From: Candidatus Latescibacterota bacterium
GTDB taxonomy: Bacteria > Latescibacterota > Latescibacteria > Latescibacterales > Latescibacteraceae
Reading direction: 5' to 3'
Length of the DNA stretch: 5,358 nucleotides
Assembly: GCA_018656855.1 (NCBI GenBank)
Contig: JABHYP010000224.1
Location: forward strand, 1 to 5,358
The translations under genes and the position numbers were made by a program. Of the stretch, positions 5,111 to 5,358 are shown piece after piece; the first letter of the stretch is position 1; each line of letters opens with the position of its first letter. Under the pieces are notes generated by a model. That model saw only the letters and a list, made by a program, of their open reading frames with translations. It was not told the origin of the DNA and searched no databases.

Positions 5111-5358
5111 TTATTTCATCAAAGCGTGGTTAAGCACATCTTTGATCGTCTTTGCAAGCACAAAATCAAGGCTTTGCTTTATTTCATCGGGTAGTTCACT
5201 AAGATACGGCTCGTTTTCCCTCGGAATTATCACACTTTTAATTCCGCTCTGTTTCGCCGCAAGAACTTTTGCCTTCAGTCCGCCGATGGGAAGCACATTA
5301 CCTCTTAACGTAATTTCACCGGTCATGGCAACAGTGCGGGACACACGTTTTCCGCTGA
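5111..5358 (-). CDS. lon: ATP-dependent protease Lon, C-terminal end (5' part outside window)
   Basis: The final 82 codons of Lon; the frame is open to the right edge, so the apparent GTG start at 5344 is an artefact of the window. Residues read TGEITLRGNVLPIGGLK, the strongly conserved C-terminal piece of the Lon proteolytic domain. The Lys in GGLK corresponds to the second member of the Ser-Lys catalytic dyad (Lys722 in E. coli). The rest (IIPRENEPYLSELPD and following) matches the usual Lon tail. Lon is a cytosolic AAA+ protease that degrades misfolded and regulatory proteins. The catalytic Ser and the ATPase domain lie outside the window. The protein ends normally, 127 bp before engB. I see no clear hairpin terminator after it, so read-through into engB is possible. 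Confidence 0.96.
   Translation of the reverse strand, partial: SGKRVSRTVAMTGEITLRGNVLPIGGLKAKVLAAKQSGIKSVIIPRENEPYLSELPDEIKQSLDFVLAKTIKDVLNHALMK

Noticed and set aside
1..5358. CRISPR array, intact insertion sequence or riboswitch
   Set aside because: No spaced direct repeats of CRISPR length, no transposase apart from the recombinase relic, and no recognisable riboswitch core was seen on either strand.

Overview
The window is bacterial chromosome. All intact genes lie on the minus strand. Reading right to left they are: the 3' end of lon (ATP-dependent protease), engB (ribosome-assembly GTPase), a class V aminotransferase of the AGXT/PucG type, serA (D-3-phosphoglycerate dehydrogenase with a C-terminal ACT domain), a strong intrinsic terminator, a stand-alone Smr-domain protein, a tRNA-Pro(TGG) gene with its own promoter, about 480 bp of AT-rich DNA without an intact gene, and the 5' part of a secreted lipoprotein whose N-terminal domain reads like a polysaccharide lyase family 6 (chondroitinase B/alginate lyase) beta-helix.

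The right two thirds (about 1030-5358) is core chromosome. EngB and the aminotransferase are 25 bp apart, and serA follows after 99 bp, so engB-aminotransferase-serA may be one transcription unit ending at the 13-bp perfect hairpin at 1477-1518. Next to serA, the aminotransferase most simply supplies the second step of serine synthesis (3-phosphohydroxypyruvate to phosphoserine) or a neighbouring serine/glyoxylate transamination. No classical serC is visible here.

The left third looks like accessory DNA. Between the tRNA-Pro 3' end and the lyase gene, the plus strand carries an unlisted relic of a tyrosine recombinase. It retains the C-terminal block with the conserved His and the nucleophilic Tyr, but upstream stops and a missing Arg/His-x-x-Arg box show it is dead. 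Three copies of TGACACA, two direct and one inverted, lie between the relic and the tRNA. A tRNA 3' end, a decayed integrase, short repeated sites and an AT-rich flank followed by a cargo-like catabolic gene together resemble the scar of an integrated element whose far end is outside the window.

Organism: a bacterium with ordinary Shine-Dalgarno sites at several genes, a CCA-encoding tRNA gene and a lipoprotein export signal, so probably diderm. The lon-engB order is widespread. The 14-bp AAATTTGAAATCTG-type tandem repeat between lon and engB resembles short AT-rich repeats I associate with intergenic regions of uncultured phyla. A lineage in the FCB/Latescibacterota-like range is a guess only.
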